A stretch of 64,000 bases of DNA from Amoebidium appalachense. Its lineage: Eukaryota; Ichthyosporea. Below the pieces are notes generated by a model. The model was not told where the DNA came from. It worked only from the letters and a program-made list of their open reading frames with translations, and ran no database searches. Shown here piece by piece: positions 31,490-43,131 of the stretch. The number at the start of each line of letters is the position of its first letter. The first letter of the stretch is position 1. The translations under genes and the position numbers were made by a program. Location of the stretch: the NCBI GenBank assembly GCA_963693365.1, contig CAVNZM010000009.1, positions 6,944,001 to 7,008,000 on the forward strand. Reading direction: 5' to 3'.

Positions 31490-31814
31490 CCCACACACAG
31501 AAACGGCCCAAGGGCCAGCGTGAGGATGTCAAGGTTATTGGTGCCGGGGACATGGCACTGCCCACAGCCGCCACCACCGACAGACCCAAAAAGAAACAGC
31601 AAGACCACACGGCAGAGGTGACAAACCCCCATTTCGCCCCCCCCTCCTCCCTTTCAACCTGTCTCCTCTTCCTCTTCCTCAACCTTTCCTCCTTCCCGCT
31701 TCCCTTTCTCCATCCCTGCCTCTCTTACTTTCTCTCTCCTCTGTCTGTCTGTCTCTCTCTTCTCTCTCTCTCTCTCTATCTCTCTCTATATATCTCTGTC
31801 TCCCCCCCCCCCCC

Positions 31815-31845
<31 letters not shown>

Positions 31846-32250
31846 CACTACCAGCAGGAGCACCCACCTTTCTCTCTCTCCCTCTCTCTCTCTCCCTCTC
31901 TCCCTCCCCCCCCCCCCCCCCCCCCCCCCCAGTCTCTCCCACGCGTTGCTATCTTATGCTTTACGGTCTTCTGTCGTTTCCATATCCTTATGTTCAGTAA
32001 TTAATCCGACCCCCCTTTTTATCCAGGGCCTTCTACATTCCTTGCTTCTCTCCCGTTTTATCTTCTGCATTCCTGACATTCCTTTTGCATTCCACCGCAG
32101 ATGACGATCGAGGAGCGATTGGCGCAGATGGCTGCAGCCAATGGGGTTGTCGAATCAACGGTGGATGGTGAGGGGGAGGTCCCAAAGGCGGACTCTCTGG
32201 CAAGACTGCTTATTCAGGTGAAATTTTCAAACCCCCTCCCCCCCCCCCTC

Positions 32251-32288
<38 letters not shown>

Positions 32289-32592
32289 CACACACACACA
32301 CACTGTACACACAGCCAAAACACACACACATTCGCAGACATGTGTGTGCACACATACACACACACACACATGTGCGTGTTCATATGGAGCAGCATCTGAA
32401 TAGGGTTTTGTGTGGGGTTAGTGGGTGGAAAAAAATGGGTACTGTGTGTGACACTCGTACTTTCCCTGAGGATGGGCTCTATTGAATTTGCACACTTTGG
32501 TTCCTTTTTCGTGTACCTGCCTTATCTTTTCCCTTGTCAGTTTGCACTCTGTTGTGTGTATCTCTCTGCTCCCAACCTTCCCCACACACAAC

Positions 32593-32637
<45 letters not shown>

Positions 32638-33294
32638 AGTCCTATCGCATACACGGACCCCTTGGCCCGTTCCGATCTTCGCCGTGCTTTCTTGGACACA
32701 TGCAGAGATTCCCATACTGACACGTGCATATGCTTGCGTCCTACACCCACACGTATTCTTTACAACACCTACACCCACACGTATTCTTTACAACACATAC
32801 ACCCACACGTATTCTTTACAACACCTACACCCACACGTATTCTTTACAACACCTACACCCACACGTATTCTCTAACCTCAACGTACACATACACATGCAC
32901 ACGCATACACGTACCTGCACCTGCACACGTACGCCCACACCATACACCACACCAACATCACCACCCACACCATACACCACACCAACATCACCACCCACAC
33001 CATACACCACACCAACATCACCACCCACACCATACACCACACCAACATCACCACCCACACCATACACCACACCAACATCACCACCCACACCATACACCCA
33101 CCCCCACAACATGTATGCAACACCCACACCGTACACGTACAGGCGCTGCACAGTGGAGACAACCAGCTGCTGGAGGAGTGCCTCAGCAACAGCACGGAGG
33201 CAGTCATCAAGAACACAGTCAAGAGGCTGCCGGCCCCCCACGTCATTCCCTTCCTGCAGCGCCTGATTGAGAAGTTCCAGGCACGCCCAAACAG

Positions 33295-33360
<66 letters not shown>

Positions 33361-33384
33361 GTTGTTTTGTTTTTTTGTTTTCCT

Positions 33385-33415
<31 letters not shown>

Positions 33416-35653
33416 GGGGGAGTGTCCCCCCTTTCTGCGACGTTTGATTGAAAAGTTTCAGCCACTCGCTAACAGAGGTGGGTGTGCGGGGATATGGGGG
33501 AGGGGGGGGGGGGGGGGGGGAGGGGCAGGGATTGAGTGGGGGTGTGAGTAGGTAGGTGGGCGGGTGGGTGTGGTTGCGGGAGCTGGGGTGTGAGTGGGGG
33601 GAGGGAGAGAGAGGGGGGGGGGGGGGGGGGGGGGGGGGCCTTATTCTCTATTTTAATGTTGGAGGTGGCCCGACATAATGCTACTACCCCAGTCCAGGAC
33701 ACGTGTTACAAAAATAGCTGATTGGTTTATTTATAGCCTGCTTACTGACCGTGTTTGTGTCAGGCCTGCAACTTGTGCCGTGGATGAAGGCAACGATTCT
33801 GTCCCACACAAACTACCTTGTTACGGTGATTATCCTCACACATTCCCCCCTCCCCCCCCCCCCCCCCCAACCCCCACCCCCATGCACACATGCACACATG
33901 CACACATGCACACACATGCACACACACACACACATGCACACACCGCTCCGATGTATTCCCCTTTCATGCCTCTGCGTCCTCACTTGACTCACACACACAC
34001 ACACAGATACACACGACTCTCCCTCCCTCTGTCTGTCTCATTCTCAACACATTCTTATGAAGATTTTCTTTTTTTGCCCCACAAGCTTTCGCACCCACCC
34101 ACTGCCACAACTTCTCAGTGTGATGGAGGAAGACGGAGGGAGCGGATGTTTGAACATGGGATGGGTAGAGGGGGGAAGGGGGAGGGGGGGGGGGGGTGAG
34201 GAGAAGACCATTGGAGTGTGCATTTAGCTTGCTTTTGAAAGCGCCTTTGCGTTTTTAGTTGTGTGGTGGTGGTGGTGGGGATGGACTGGTTGAACCAACC
34301 ACGGCTTCTTCCATTTTAGCGTCTGGGCGCTGACCACCCGAGAGCCACATCTCTCAAATGCGTCTCACCAATCATGTGATCAATCAAATTGTGTACATGT
34401 CGACATTCGACAGAGCCAGCTTCGGCTACACGGCGTCATGGAATTTGTGCACAGAATGACGTCACCAATGTGGCTCCCCGCCCAGCCGCTAAAATGGAAG
34501 TAGCGGTGGTTGCTTTAACAGTGCCTTAAAGGGAAAAGGGAGGGGGGGGGGGGGCCTTACCTCACAGCGCCCATAATGTGCAAGTTGTAACAGAGATACC
34601 CTGGCATTTTACATAAGACATGAACTTCTGAATTCCACGGCCTTAGATATGCTAAGCTTTGAATATATCTGCAGGTACCGGACCTACCGCAGACGGTTGG
34701 TGGGCTGTATCAGATGGTCGACTCACGGCTGGCCGTCTTCAACAAGCTGCTGGCTCTCAACGGCAGGCTGGATCTCCTGCTCTCTCAGGTGGGTTGAAAT
34801 TTCACGGTTATCTCGTGGGTTTTTACCTGACCGCATATCCATCCATATGTATGAGTGCTGGGATGTTGTTTGGACGGGCATATGGTGTCCTTGAAAATTT
34901 AACTGCTTTGTAGATCACGCTTTTTTTGCCTTTTTAATTTCGGACTCGCATCTCCCGCCACCTTCACAACAACATAAGAACAGCAGCGCTCGCACACAAA
35001 CACATACACTCACTCACTCACTCTACTCTTATTTCCTATGTTCCCTTTCCAATCCCCCGTGAATGACTTGGGGCCCCCCTGAGGATGGGCTCTGCTTAAT
35101 TTGCATACTCTTTATGTGTGGTTTGCACTCTGCATTTTGTTATCCGTTGTTAATGTGTACTTCAAACTTTATGACGCATTCAAACCCCCCCCCCCCCCCC
35201 CCTCCCCCCCTCCCCTCCCTAACTGTATGTTGTCTTATGCACAGGTGACTGTGAGGGGACAGGCAGAGGGGGTGGATGAGGTTGCGGCATCCCCAGAGGC
35301 AGTCTATGAGGAGGAGGGTAGGTCATTTGTTTGTTTGCTCTTTTTTTTTTTTTTTTTTTTTTTTTTCCCTTCCCTTTTGATGTTTGTTTGCTTGTTTGTC
35401 TGGTTTTTTTTGTTTTTGTTTTTTTTTCTTTTTTGTTTTTTTTTGGTTTGTTTGTTTGTTTGTTTGTTCGTTTCTTTGCTTGTTTGTGCTTTCTTTTTTC
35501 TCTGAAATGATTATGATTACAATCCCAGCTCCCATTCCCCCCTCCCCCCTCCTTCCCTATCCCCCTCTCTCCCTTTCTCTCTCTCTTACCTCTCTCTCTC
35601 TCTCTCTCTCTCTCCCTCTATCTCTCCCTCTCTCGCTCTCCCTCCCCCCCCCC

Positions 35654-35686
<33 letters not shown>

Positions 35687-35833
35687 AGCTGCCCACTGTC
35701 TTTCTCGCTCGGCTCCCCTTTTTACATTTCCACCACCACTCCAAGCTCCCGGCACTTTTTCCATTAACACTTGCCCCCCCCCCCCCCCCCCCCTTCCTCC
35801 TCCTCCTCCTCCTCCTCCCCCTTTTCCCTTTCC

Positions 35834-35864
<31 letters not shown>

Positions 35865-36169
35865 ATAATAATAATAATATTAATAATAATAATAATAATA
35901 ATAAAAAATAAATAAAAAATAAATAAACAAACCGCCACCACCCCCACCACACCCCCACTCCACTTATCTACCCACCACCACCACTATGTTGCCATCCACC
36001 ATAGAATTAAGCAGTACACGTGTTTCCTGTGTTCTGACGTTTGTTTTGTTTTTTGGCACAGACACGGAGTCATCTGGAGACGAAGACGATGAAGATGAGA
36101 TGGTGAACGGCGACAGCGGAGAGGTGCGTGTGTTTATGTTTTTTTGTTTGTTTTTTGTTTTTTGTTTTT

Positions 36170-36201
<32 letters not shown>

Positions 36202-36288
36202 CTTATTTTTTCAGGTTATTGTTGTTGTGTGTGTGTGTGGGGGGGGGGGGAGGGGGGGGGGGGGGGGATGTGTGGTTTTGGGGACGGA

Positions 36289-36329
<41 letters not shown>

Positions 36330-37486
36330 CATGTAGGTGTGATCTGATTGCAGGTCCTCTGCCTAGGGTTATGTGGCTGATAGAATTATGGGCGGATAGT
36401 GGGGAGACTCATCGGGCATCCCCCCCCCCCCCCCCCCCCCATACCGGTGTCTTGCACATACCGGTGTCTACTTTTCTTCTTACTGTTTTTCTCTCCACAC
36501 ACTTCATCTGTCCACTTCTGCATACCCCCTTTCATAGCTATAGACACACTTCACACATTGCGTTACGCGCACGCATGCACACACCGCTCTGTTGGCGACA
36601 GCTCCCTTGGAACCCATGCGGCATGTTACCCGCCGGCGTAACATAACTCGGACTATCGGTTTGGCTTTTTTCAAGCCCAAAGCAATGGGTGATACCATAT
36701 TTCCGGCTGACATCCGGGGGCATAGCTTTCCGTTCCGAAGACGATAAAGTTCCGCCCTAGTAAGCGTGTTACTACCCTGCGGCGTGGGTCAAATCTCATA
36801 TTTTCCCCTCTGATTACGAATTCTGTGGCCTGCGGGACTTAATTCTTTTCAGCTGGTGTAGTATGTTAGCCAGGGAAGTATCGACTTAGGTATCGACGGG
36901 GGAGCTTCCTAGAAGCCCCGTCTCCTGAGTTCCTATCTATATTTTTCTTGCTTCTGCTTACTGCTGCAACTTTAACCCCCGGCCTTTCCCACTGCCCTTG
37001 CCTGCATAAGCAACCCTGCTCGTCTCTGATCAAGACGGGTGACCTACTCATGTTCAAGTGAAACAGTATCTGAGTTGGGTTTCGTTAACGAGGGGAATAG
37101 GTCGAAACTCGGGTACTGTGGATGACGTGGGCCCCCCCTGAGGATGGGCTCTGCTTATTATGCATACTCTTTATGTATGGCTTGCATTCTGCATCGTGTT
37201 ATCCGTTTGTTCTTGTGTACTTCGTACTTTTTGACGCATTCAAACCCCCCCCCCCCCCCCCGGGGGGGGGGGGGGTAATGGATGCAAAAGTGGTGCAATC
37301 AAAGGGAATGGTTTGTGCATGTGCCCGGGCCTGTAGGTGGGTGTGTGTGGTGTTGGAGAAGGTGTTGAGACCTCGGGGAGGGGGGGGGGGGGGATCGAAT
37401 GCTTACCCATATTTTTATTGCAGGAATCGGAGGGAGATGCCATGGATCTGGATGGAGAGGAGGAGGAGGAGAGTGACGAGGAGTAG
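24454..37486 (+). CDS. WDR43: WDR43/Utp5 small-subunit processome protein (17 exons)
   Basis: WDR43 (yeast Utp5) is a nucleolar t-UTP subunit needed for pre-rRNA transcription and early 18S processing. Exons: 24454-24624, 25428-25662, 26577-26697, 27373-27511, 28183-28232, 28687-28804, 29411-29487, 30032-30154, 30864-30959, 31501-31617, 32101-32217, 33143-33297, 33764-33825, 34675-34788, 35245-35317, 36062-36123 and 37424-37486. Exons 1-8 encode the WD40 propeller (LRVWETATG, SCSADKQIIHWD, LLAAGRTIKAWD, FLFVWE). Exons 11-14 encode the Utp12 domain (NTVKRLPAPHVIPFLQRLIEKF). Exons 15-17 are an acidic tail ending ESDEE. Total is about 630 residues, close to human WDR43. Two breaks: exon 2 needs one extra G in the run 25521-25526, and exon 12 ends one base out of phase with exon 13. 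A diverged copy of the exon 12 end at 33429-33477 has the right phase. Most introns contain poly-C/G, CA or CT arrays. Confidence 0.95.
25083..25143. repeat. (CA)n in WDR43 intron 1
   Basis: Pure CA array of about 60 bases. Confidence 0.95.
26324..26576 (+). repeat. (CT)n then (CA)n up to WDR43 exon 3
   Basis: CT array of roughly 90 bases, C-rich spacer, then CA array whose last CAG is the acceptor of exon 3. Confidence 0.95.
32462..32570 (+). repeat. Dispersed repeat family A, degenerate copy (WDR43 intron 11)
   Basis: It starts CCCTGAGGATGGGCTCT and keeps TTTGCACACTTTG and a later TTTGCACTCTGTTGTG. The middle is shuffled or diverged. Sense orientation. Confidence 0.5.
32742..32875 (+). 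repeat. Minisatellite, 27-bp unit, about five copies
   Basis: The unit is ACACCCACACGTATTCTTTACAACACCT with small variation, in WDR43 intron 11. Units are nearly identical, indicating recent expansion. Confidence 0.93.
32936..33096 (+). repeat. Minisatellite, 30-bp unit, five to six copies
   Basis: The unit reads ACACCATACACCACACCAAC plus ATCACCACCC, repeated exactly. It sits directly after the 27-bp array and about 46 bases before WDR43 exon 12. Confidence 0.95.
33421..33477 (+). other. Partial duplicate of WDR43 exon 12 end (possible alternative exon)
   Basis: Positions 33429-33477 encode PFLRRLIEKFQPLANR, against PFLQRLIEKFQARPNR in exon 12 (33248-33297): 12 of 16 residues match. Five codons differ silently (TTC/TTT, CGC/CGT, CTG/TTG, GAG/GAA, TTC/TTT). 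It ends AACAGAG/GTGGGT, a donor in phase 1, which is the phase exon 13 needs. An AG at 33421-33422 could serve as acceptor in phase 0. It is separated from exon 12 by (GT)n and a G run. Confidence 0.7.
35059..35184 (+). repeat. Dispersed repeat family A, full copy (WDR43 intron 14)
   Basis: Contains all blocks: GGGCCCCCCTGAGGATGGGC, TTGCATACTCTTTATGTG, TTTGCACTCTGCATTTTG, TTATCCGTTGTTAATGTGTA and GACGCATTCAAA, then poly-C. It ends 60 bases before exon 15, so its poly-C tail forms part of the pyrimidine-rich region upstream of that acceptor. Sense orientation. Confidence 0.85.
37121..37244 (+). repeat. Dispersed repeat family A, full copy (WDR43 intron 16)
   Basis: Same blocks in the same order as the copy at 35059-35184, with about four fifths identity by eye, and the same poly-C end followed here by a G run (C15-G15 self-complementary junction at 37245-37275). 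Sense orientation. Confidence 0.85.
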
Positions 37487-37879
37487 TGCCTAAAAACATG
37501 AAGTGCACCGGCTGAAATTTCACACAATCACAAGAGTCGGCCCCAAAATTCTCAAGTTTGTCGGACCGGATTGTCAGGACCCCTGCGCTTGCCAAACTGT
37601 AACACGGTTTTTTCATATATATATATATATATTATTTTATTTTTATTTTTATTTTTATTTTTATTTTTTCCCCCGTCATTTACACGTTTTTTTCGATTTC
37701 GTTTTTATAGACTTTTTTTTTCGTTTTCAATTAAAAACTCTGCTATAGATGGAAGTAGGCGATTATGTGATTGGATTTGGTTACAAGAGCCACTATTTTG
37801 TACAGTTTCTTGGCAACTTGGTTCGGCGTTTAATCAACTAAGATGCAATGAGATTTCTTTGGCCTTTTTCCTCTTTCTT

Positions 37880-37912
<33 letters not shown>

Positions 37913-37925
37913 GTTGGGGGGGAGA

Positions 37926-37959
<34 letters not shown>

Positions 37960-38309
37960 TGGGATTTGCATGACATCGTGATTGCACGCACATTCACTCA
38001 CTCACACACATGGCGCCGGGCAGGCATGCTAACACGGCGTCTTGCACCACGCTTCATATATTTTGTGAGTAGTTTTCGTTTCCCTGAGAGGAGGAGAGGG
38101 GGAGGGGAGGGGGGGGGGGGGGGGGGGGGGGATAATGGGGATTTGGAAACATCTGCAATCAGCAGTCCGGTTGGCCAGGTGCCTAACCCAAATGAAAACA
38201 ACCATAAGTGAACTATGTGGCTACGAGCCAGTTTCCCGCCAGCAGAAAAAGAAGGGGGGGGGGGGAGGGAGAGACAGTGCCAGGCACATAGAGAACCGTG
38301 TGTGTGTGT

Positions 38310-38340
<31 letters not shown>
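37487..38340 (+). other. WDR43 3' flank with poly-T and poly-G tracts
   Basis: Probable WDR43 3' UTR to about 37740, containing (TA)n at 37616-37631, (TTTTA)n and an AATTAAA near 37729 that could act as the polyadenylation signal. Then T run 37878-37911, G runs at 37929 and 38109, and unique DNA without a gene. Confidence 0.5.
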
Positions 38341-38342
<2 letters not shown>

Positions 38343-38497
38343 AGCGATTATGCTTGTTGTTTTTGTATGGCGCTTAGATCTTGTGTGGGATCGTCGAGTT
38401 TTGCAAACTTTGCTGGTCTCTTGTTATGTATTTTTTCTTTTTGCTACAGTGCACAGTATGTATGTGGGGAGTGTGATTCTTTTTTTTTTTTTTTTTT

Positions 38498-38539
<42 letters not shown>

Positions 38540-38689
38540 AGCGATTATGCTTGTTGTTTTTGTATGGCGCTTAGATCTTGTGTGGGATCGTCGAGTTTTG
38601 CAAACTTTGCTGGTCTCTTGTTATGTATTTTTTTCTTTTTGCTACAGTGCACAGTATGTATGTGGGGAGTGTGATTCTTTTTTTTTTTT

Positions 38690-38747
<58 letters not shown>
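38341..38747 (+). repeat. Tandem duplication of a 197-bp unit with poly-T/poly-G junctions
   Basis: The block from ACAGCGATTATGCTTGTTG to GGAGTGTGATTC followed by poly-T and poly-G occurs at 38341-38537 and again from 38538. The unique parts differ only by one T in a T run. The same poly-G precedes each copy, so the repeat junction lies in the homopolymer. Confidence 0.9.
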
Positions 38748-38749
<2 letters not shown>

Positions 38750-39135
38750 TGGTTTTGTACTGTCTGTGTGCACTCAACCGTTGACGGTTTCGAAAATAGG
38801 CGCGTAGGGAACCGAAGGAAAAGGGGCGGAGGCTGAAAAGGCGCATAGGGAAGCGAAGTTTTTCACGGCAAAAAAGACTTTGGCGCCAACAGCAGGGAAC
38901 ACAGCAGGCACTCGCAAAGACAACAGGAACGCAAAAAGGCGAGAATACGCGTTCTATGATAGGCACGTGATCATCAAGGGAAAAGAAGAGGTGGGCAAAA
39001 GAGGAATTCAAGGGTTTCATTGGAAGGTGTGTCACAGCCAATGAACAAGAAAAAAGCATACATGTGGGACCCCCCAAACCCCCGTCTCTCTAGATTATAC
39101 TGGATAGAGATCTATGGATAGGAGAGGTATGGTCA

Positions 39136-39177
<42 letters not shown>

Positions 39178-39430
39178 TGGCATAAGAGAGCAGTGCAGGT
39201 TGGCCAAAGTCAACAGTAGTACTATGCTAATGAGGTAACTTGATACACATCATAGCATGCTATATGTTTATTTGTGTTTTGTGATCTTGTCTTTGTTGAA
39301 TTTCCCAAGCTGCATCCGTCATGACCTTATTATATTATTTGTCTCAAGTGTCCGATCGGCCTGTGCACGTGAGAGCTTGAGTCTGTGTACACCAGCATGG
39401 GTACGCGTGCGGGTTTGCAGATTCAGGGCC
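38748..39430. other. Unique intergenic DNA with one poly-G tract
   Basis: Contains a G run at 39139-39175. Sequence around 38780-39060 is evenly mixed and could be regulatory. No supported gene was seen. Confidence 0.4.
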
Positions 39431-39431
39431 A

Positions 39432-39498
<67 letters not shown>

Positions 39499-39539
39499 AC
39501 CTTCCCCACCCAACACCCCCTCCCCCTCCCACTGGCCTT

Positions 39540-39583
<44 letters not shown>

Positions 39584-39588
39584 GCACG

Positions 39589-39649
<61 letters not shown>

Positions 39650-39660
39650 CAACAAAATCG
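39431..39660. repeat. Poly-C followed by (CA)n arrays
   Basis: A C run of about 50 bases and two CA arrays separated by CGCACGCACGCACG. Confidence 0.95.
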
Positions 39661-39900
39661 TCCCCCCCGTCCCCCCCTCCTCCCCCTCAACACACACACA
39701 CACACCCCTTCCCCCCCCCCTTCCCCCCTCCCCCCTGCCCGCCCCCATGGCCTCCAACACACACGTCACGCAAAAAATCCCCCGTCCCCCCCTCCTCCCC
39801 CTCAACACACACACACACACCCCTTCCCCCCCCCCCCTTCCCCCCCTCCCCCCTGCCCGCCCCCATGGCCACCAACACACACGTCACGAAAAAAATCCCC
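39661..39900 (+). repeat. Two-copy minisatellite, about 120-bp unit
   Basis: The unit (CCGTCCCCCCTCCTCC, CA tract, C-rich, CCCATGGCCTCCAACACAC, GTCACG, A run) is present twice with a few substitutions. Confidence 0.85.
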
Positions 39901-40400
39901 CCTCCCCCTCCCCTTCGTTTTCTGCGAAGTTCCTCTCACTCCTATCAAAACATCGGCCGGACATTTCTGGTCATAGAAGATTCTCCTATGCCTGCTGCAG
40001 ATCTGGTAATATGAGTTAAAATCTCATTCAGTGTTACGGTCACAAACCCATAGATTTACGTTTTCCCCTGCTCACATTCACTTCCCCTCCCCCTTGTTCC
40101 AAAAGCGCCTTTCGGCTGACATATGAAGTGAGGCCATTCAAACCCACTTAGTTTTTACGTATCGGGTCTAACTTAAATCTCCTCCCCTGGATCCCCCTCC
40201 CCCCTCCCCCCTCCCCCCTCCCCCCCCCCCCCCCCCCCCCCCCCCCCACCACCACCACCACCACCACCACCTTAGTACCCTCCCTCCCCTTCCCCCCAAA
40301 AGCTACCTCCCCCCCTCTTTCTGCCTCCCCCACAAAACGTGAACAAAAGTGCGCACACACACCAAAACACAAAAAGAGAGGAAAAGAGCCCGAGAGAGCC

Positions 40401-40452
<52 letters not shown>

Positions 40453-40942
40453 AGAAGGGGGGAAGGGGCGGGGAGGGAGGGGGGGGGGGAGCGAGCGAGA
40501 GAGAGCTTGGTGACTGAGTTGGAAAGAGGAGAGACACAAAGACGGAGGGATAGGAGAGCCTCTGAGAAAATGAACTATGGCTGTACTAGGCCGGGGGCTT
40601 CCACGGTCCATATGTTCAGTTGTGGCGAACTGGGACGGACTTGGTTCCTTCATTATCAGATGTAGGATTGACTTTTTTTGAAGTTCAATACTATGTATAA
40701 CATAAATTAAGTCGTACAGGTATGCGTACTTATAAGGCGAAGTCAAGGAAGTCAATTAGGAAATAAAAGACAGGTAAATTTCTAAGGCGTTTCTCGTCAA
40801 CAAATGCGTACTAATGTAGAAGTCTGAATAAAAAGCGGTATATCATGGACTCACGTCATTTTGTTGTGTTGCAGCGATGCATATATGAACTGTACTTGCT
40901 ACCGTCTATCATCCCCCCCCCCCCCCCCCCCCCCCCCCCCTT

Positions 40943-40974
<32 letters not shown>

Positions 40975-41526
40975 TCCCCCCAATTTCCGTTTGGCACCTG
41001 GAGGTACTACCAAGAAAGTTTATTATGTCTAGGAACTATCCTCCACCAGTCTACATATTTGTAGCTGAATTGGTACCGTACCATCCAACACCGCCTATTA
41101 TTCATCCAAGCAAACTACTAGAATGGCGGTACATATAAAGTCCCCGTGACCCGGGCTCTAACACCCGTTGAAAATTCCGGTATTACTCTTCGAATCATAT
41201 CATAGCCACAAAATGAATCCCTGTGCCATTTCGCCAAATAAACTGAACTTTATCATGATAGAGGTTTAAAAATAAAAATACCTTGCAATTGTGATTCGAG
41301 AACGCACAAAATCTCCTCCCCCCACATGTGCGCGCACACACACACATACTCCTCACACTCACACTAATGCGTACGCACACACACACGCACACACACACAC
41401 GCACACACAGGCAGGCGCTCTTCGCAGGGGAATCTTGAAAAACCCATAAAAAAGGGGAGGGCCGGTAATCAAAAATCCAATCAACCACAACCAGTAGTTA
41501 TATCTCACACATTGCACACATCAAAA
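39901..41526. other. Intergenic: poly-C, (CAC)n, (GA)n and unique DNA
   Basis: Poly-C plus (CAC)n at 40215-40271, (GA)n at 40403-40451 and two C runs at 40913-40972. The remainder is unique. No gene is supported; the downstream side of the mitochondrial-protein gene begins at the right end. Confidence 0.5.
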
Positions 41527-42544
41527 CTACTTGGACGTATCAGCAAGCAGCCTCTCCCTCTGCCTAATCGCCTTAACAATCAACCCGTTCACATCGTCGT
41601 ACGTGGCTGGGTCGAAGTTGGTGGGAGGGAACGGCAGCAGCAACCCCTTCGATTTTGACTTGGAGTTTGCGGCCTTCAAAGCGCGCGTTACCCACAAGGC
41701 AAGGGCTGACCTGTCAGAATGACGCGCTGCCTCAAGGTCGGTACAGAAGAACTGCTTTGCGTCCGCTACCTTGCGTACTTTCCCGTCTTTACCCTCTCGG
41801 TGAACCAAAGCTTCGTACAACATCACACTCTTCACTTTTTCGCTCCCATCATCTTCCGTTACCTTCACCTTGGTCCGCCACCCCAAAGGTTTTACGTTCA
41901 TGTACTTGCTTCCCGCAGAAATCACGTCTCCCGTCGAAGCCAGACTGTCCACTAGCACGTTGTTCTCCTCTTGTGTGAAGTCGAAGTAGTCGTTAGTGCG
42001 TGGAATGTTCAGCTTCGGGATGAGCTCCTTTTTGGAAAGGTCAGAGAATGCTTTGCGGATATGATCATCGACTGAAATTGCCGCGCGGAACGGTGTCGAA
42101 AAACTCCCAATCTCCTTCTTCGCCTCTCCCTTTACCTTCAAGAACGCCGTGTATGGGTAGAGAGGGTCTTCTCCTTCCTCGACACCCTGAAAACTGGACA
42201 GGACCTTGCCAGCTTTTGAAGAGGGGGACGTTTTGTTCTGTTTCGCCGCTGCAGATGCTTCTGAGCGGGAGCCCGTCGGTGTTGTTTTCCCGGTTTTTGG
42301 TTTTGTCCTTCCGGATCCTTTGCTTGTGGTGGTGTATGGAAGCGCTAGTGACCGTCTCTACCTTACGGTAAACGTCGTCCCTTGCCGCAGAGGTCAATTT
42401 AACGTTACTGCTTTTGCTCGAAGCGAAACGCAAACCCAAGGGGACTGCGTAGCGAGCAGGGAGAACACCTAGTGCAGGAACACACGTGCGTGCTAGCGCC
42501 AGGTTTCTCATTAAATGAGAAAGAACATTGCTAGCTGCTGACAT
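41527..42544 (-). CDS. Putative mitochondrial protein of unknown function (2 exons, 280 aa)
   Basis: Exon 1 (42544-42362) starts at ATG and encodes 61 residues. The first 45 or so are Arg/Ala/Leu-rich without acids and end in RFASSK, a typical mitochondrial presequence with a likely processing site. It stops at AAG/GTAGAG, phase 0. Exon 2 (42186-41527) begins after GTTTTCAG and encodes 219 residues, also phase 0; the intron is 175 bases, short for this window. The mature part is soluble, Lys/Asp-rich and mixed alpha/beta in look, with PLYPYTAFLK, a central NYFDF-like region (TNDYFDFTQEEN), GWRTKVKVTEDDG and LVHREGKDGK hairpin-like segments. I do not recognise the family. A mitochondrial ribosomal or respiratory assembly factor is possible but unsupported. 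The retroelement inverted repeat starts only 270 bp upstream. Confidence 0.7.
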
Positions 42545-42813
42545 TCTCTTATCTTACTCCACCTATACCGCTTTATGTTGGTGTGTTTTTAGCTGTGTCA
42601 GACAGAAGAAGAATAAGGAGAAAGAAACTAAAAGCGGTTTCGTGTGACTGACCTTGATGCATCTGTTTATGGGGTTTATGCACTTTGTATTGCTGCGGAT
42701 ATCGTCAGGGGCCCAGCCTCAATTGACGGCCTACTGCGTTTTCCAGCGCAGCCAATCAAATGCAGCTAGTGACTTATGTACACTATATGCAATAAAACAA
42801 CCCTAGTATAGAT
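42545..42813. promoter_or_regulatory. Upstream region of the mitochondrial-protein gene
   Basis: 270 bp of unique sequence between the gene start and the left retroelement arm. It contains a CCAAT-type box (GCCAATC near 42751) and no clear TATA box. The promoter is inferred from position. Confidence 0.35.
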
Positions 42814-43011
42814 GGGGTTTACGCTGTTTACTCGAGGCAAAGAGAACCAGTCTCAGGTATGGGGGGGGGGGGGGGTTTGCTCGGAATATCCCCTCAGCGG
42901 TATATCATGATCACGTACATAGATGTCGGGTGGTGACTATATATCAGGGTTTACTTTCTCTACGAGACACCATAAAGACTACAAGGAGAAATCAATTAGT
43001 TGGGGTTCCCC

Positions 43012-43048
<37 letters not shown>

Positions 43049-43080
43049 GGGCTCCCCTCGGGACACTCGGTATCAGCTGG

Positions 43081-43131
<51 letters not shown>

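Noticed and set aside
32936-33096. CRISPR-like array
   Set aside because: The 30-bp units are directly adjacent with no spacers, and the genome is eukaryotic; it is a minisatellite.
38571-39077. 168-codon minus-strand frame near 38571
   Set aside because: It has no motif, runs into poly-C/poly-T sequence and overlaps a non-coding tandem duplication.
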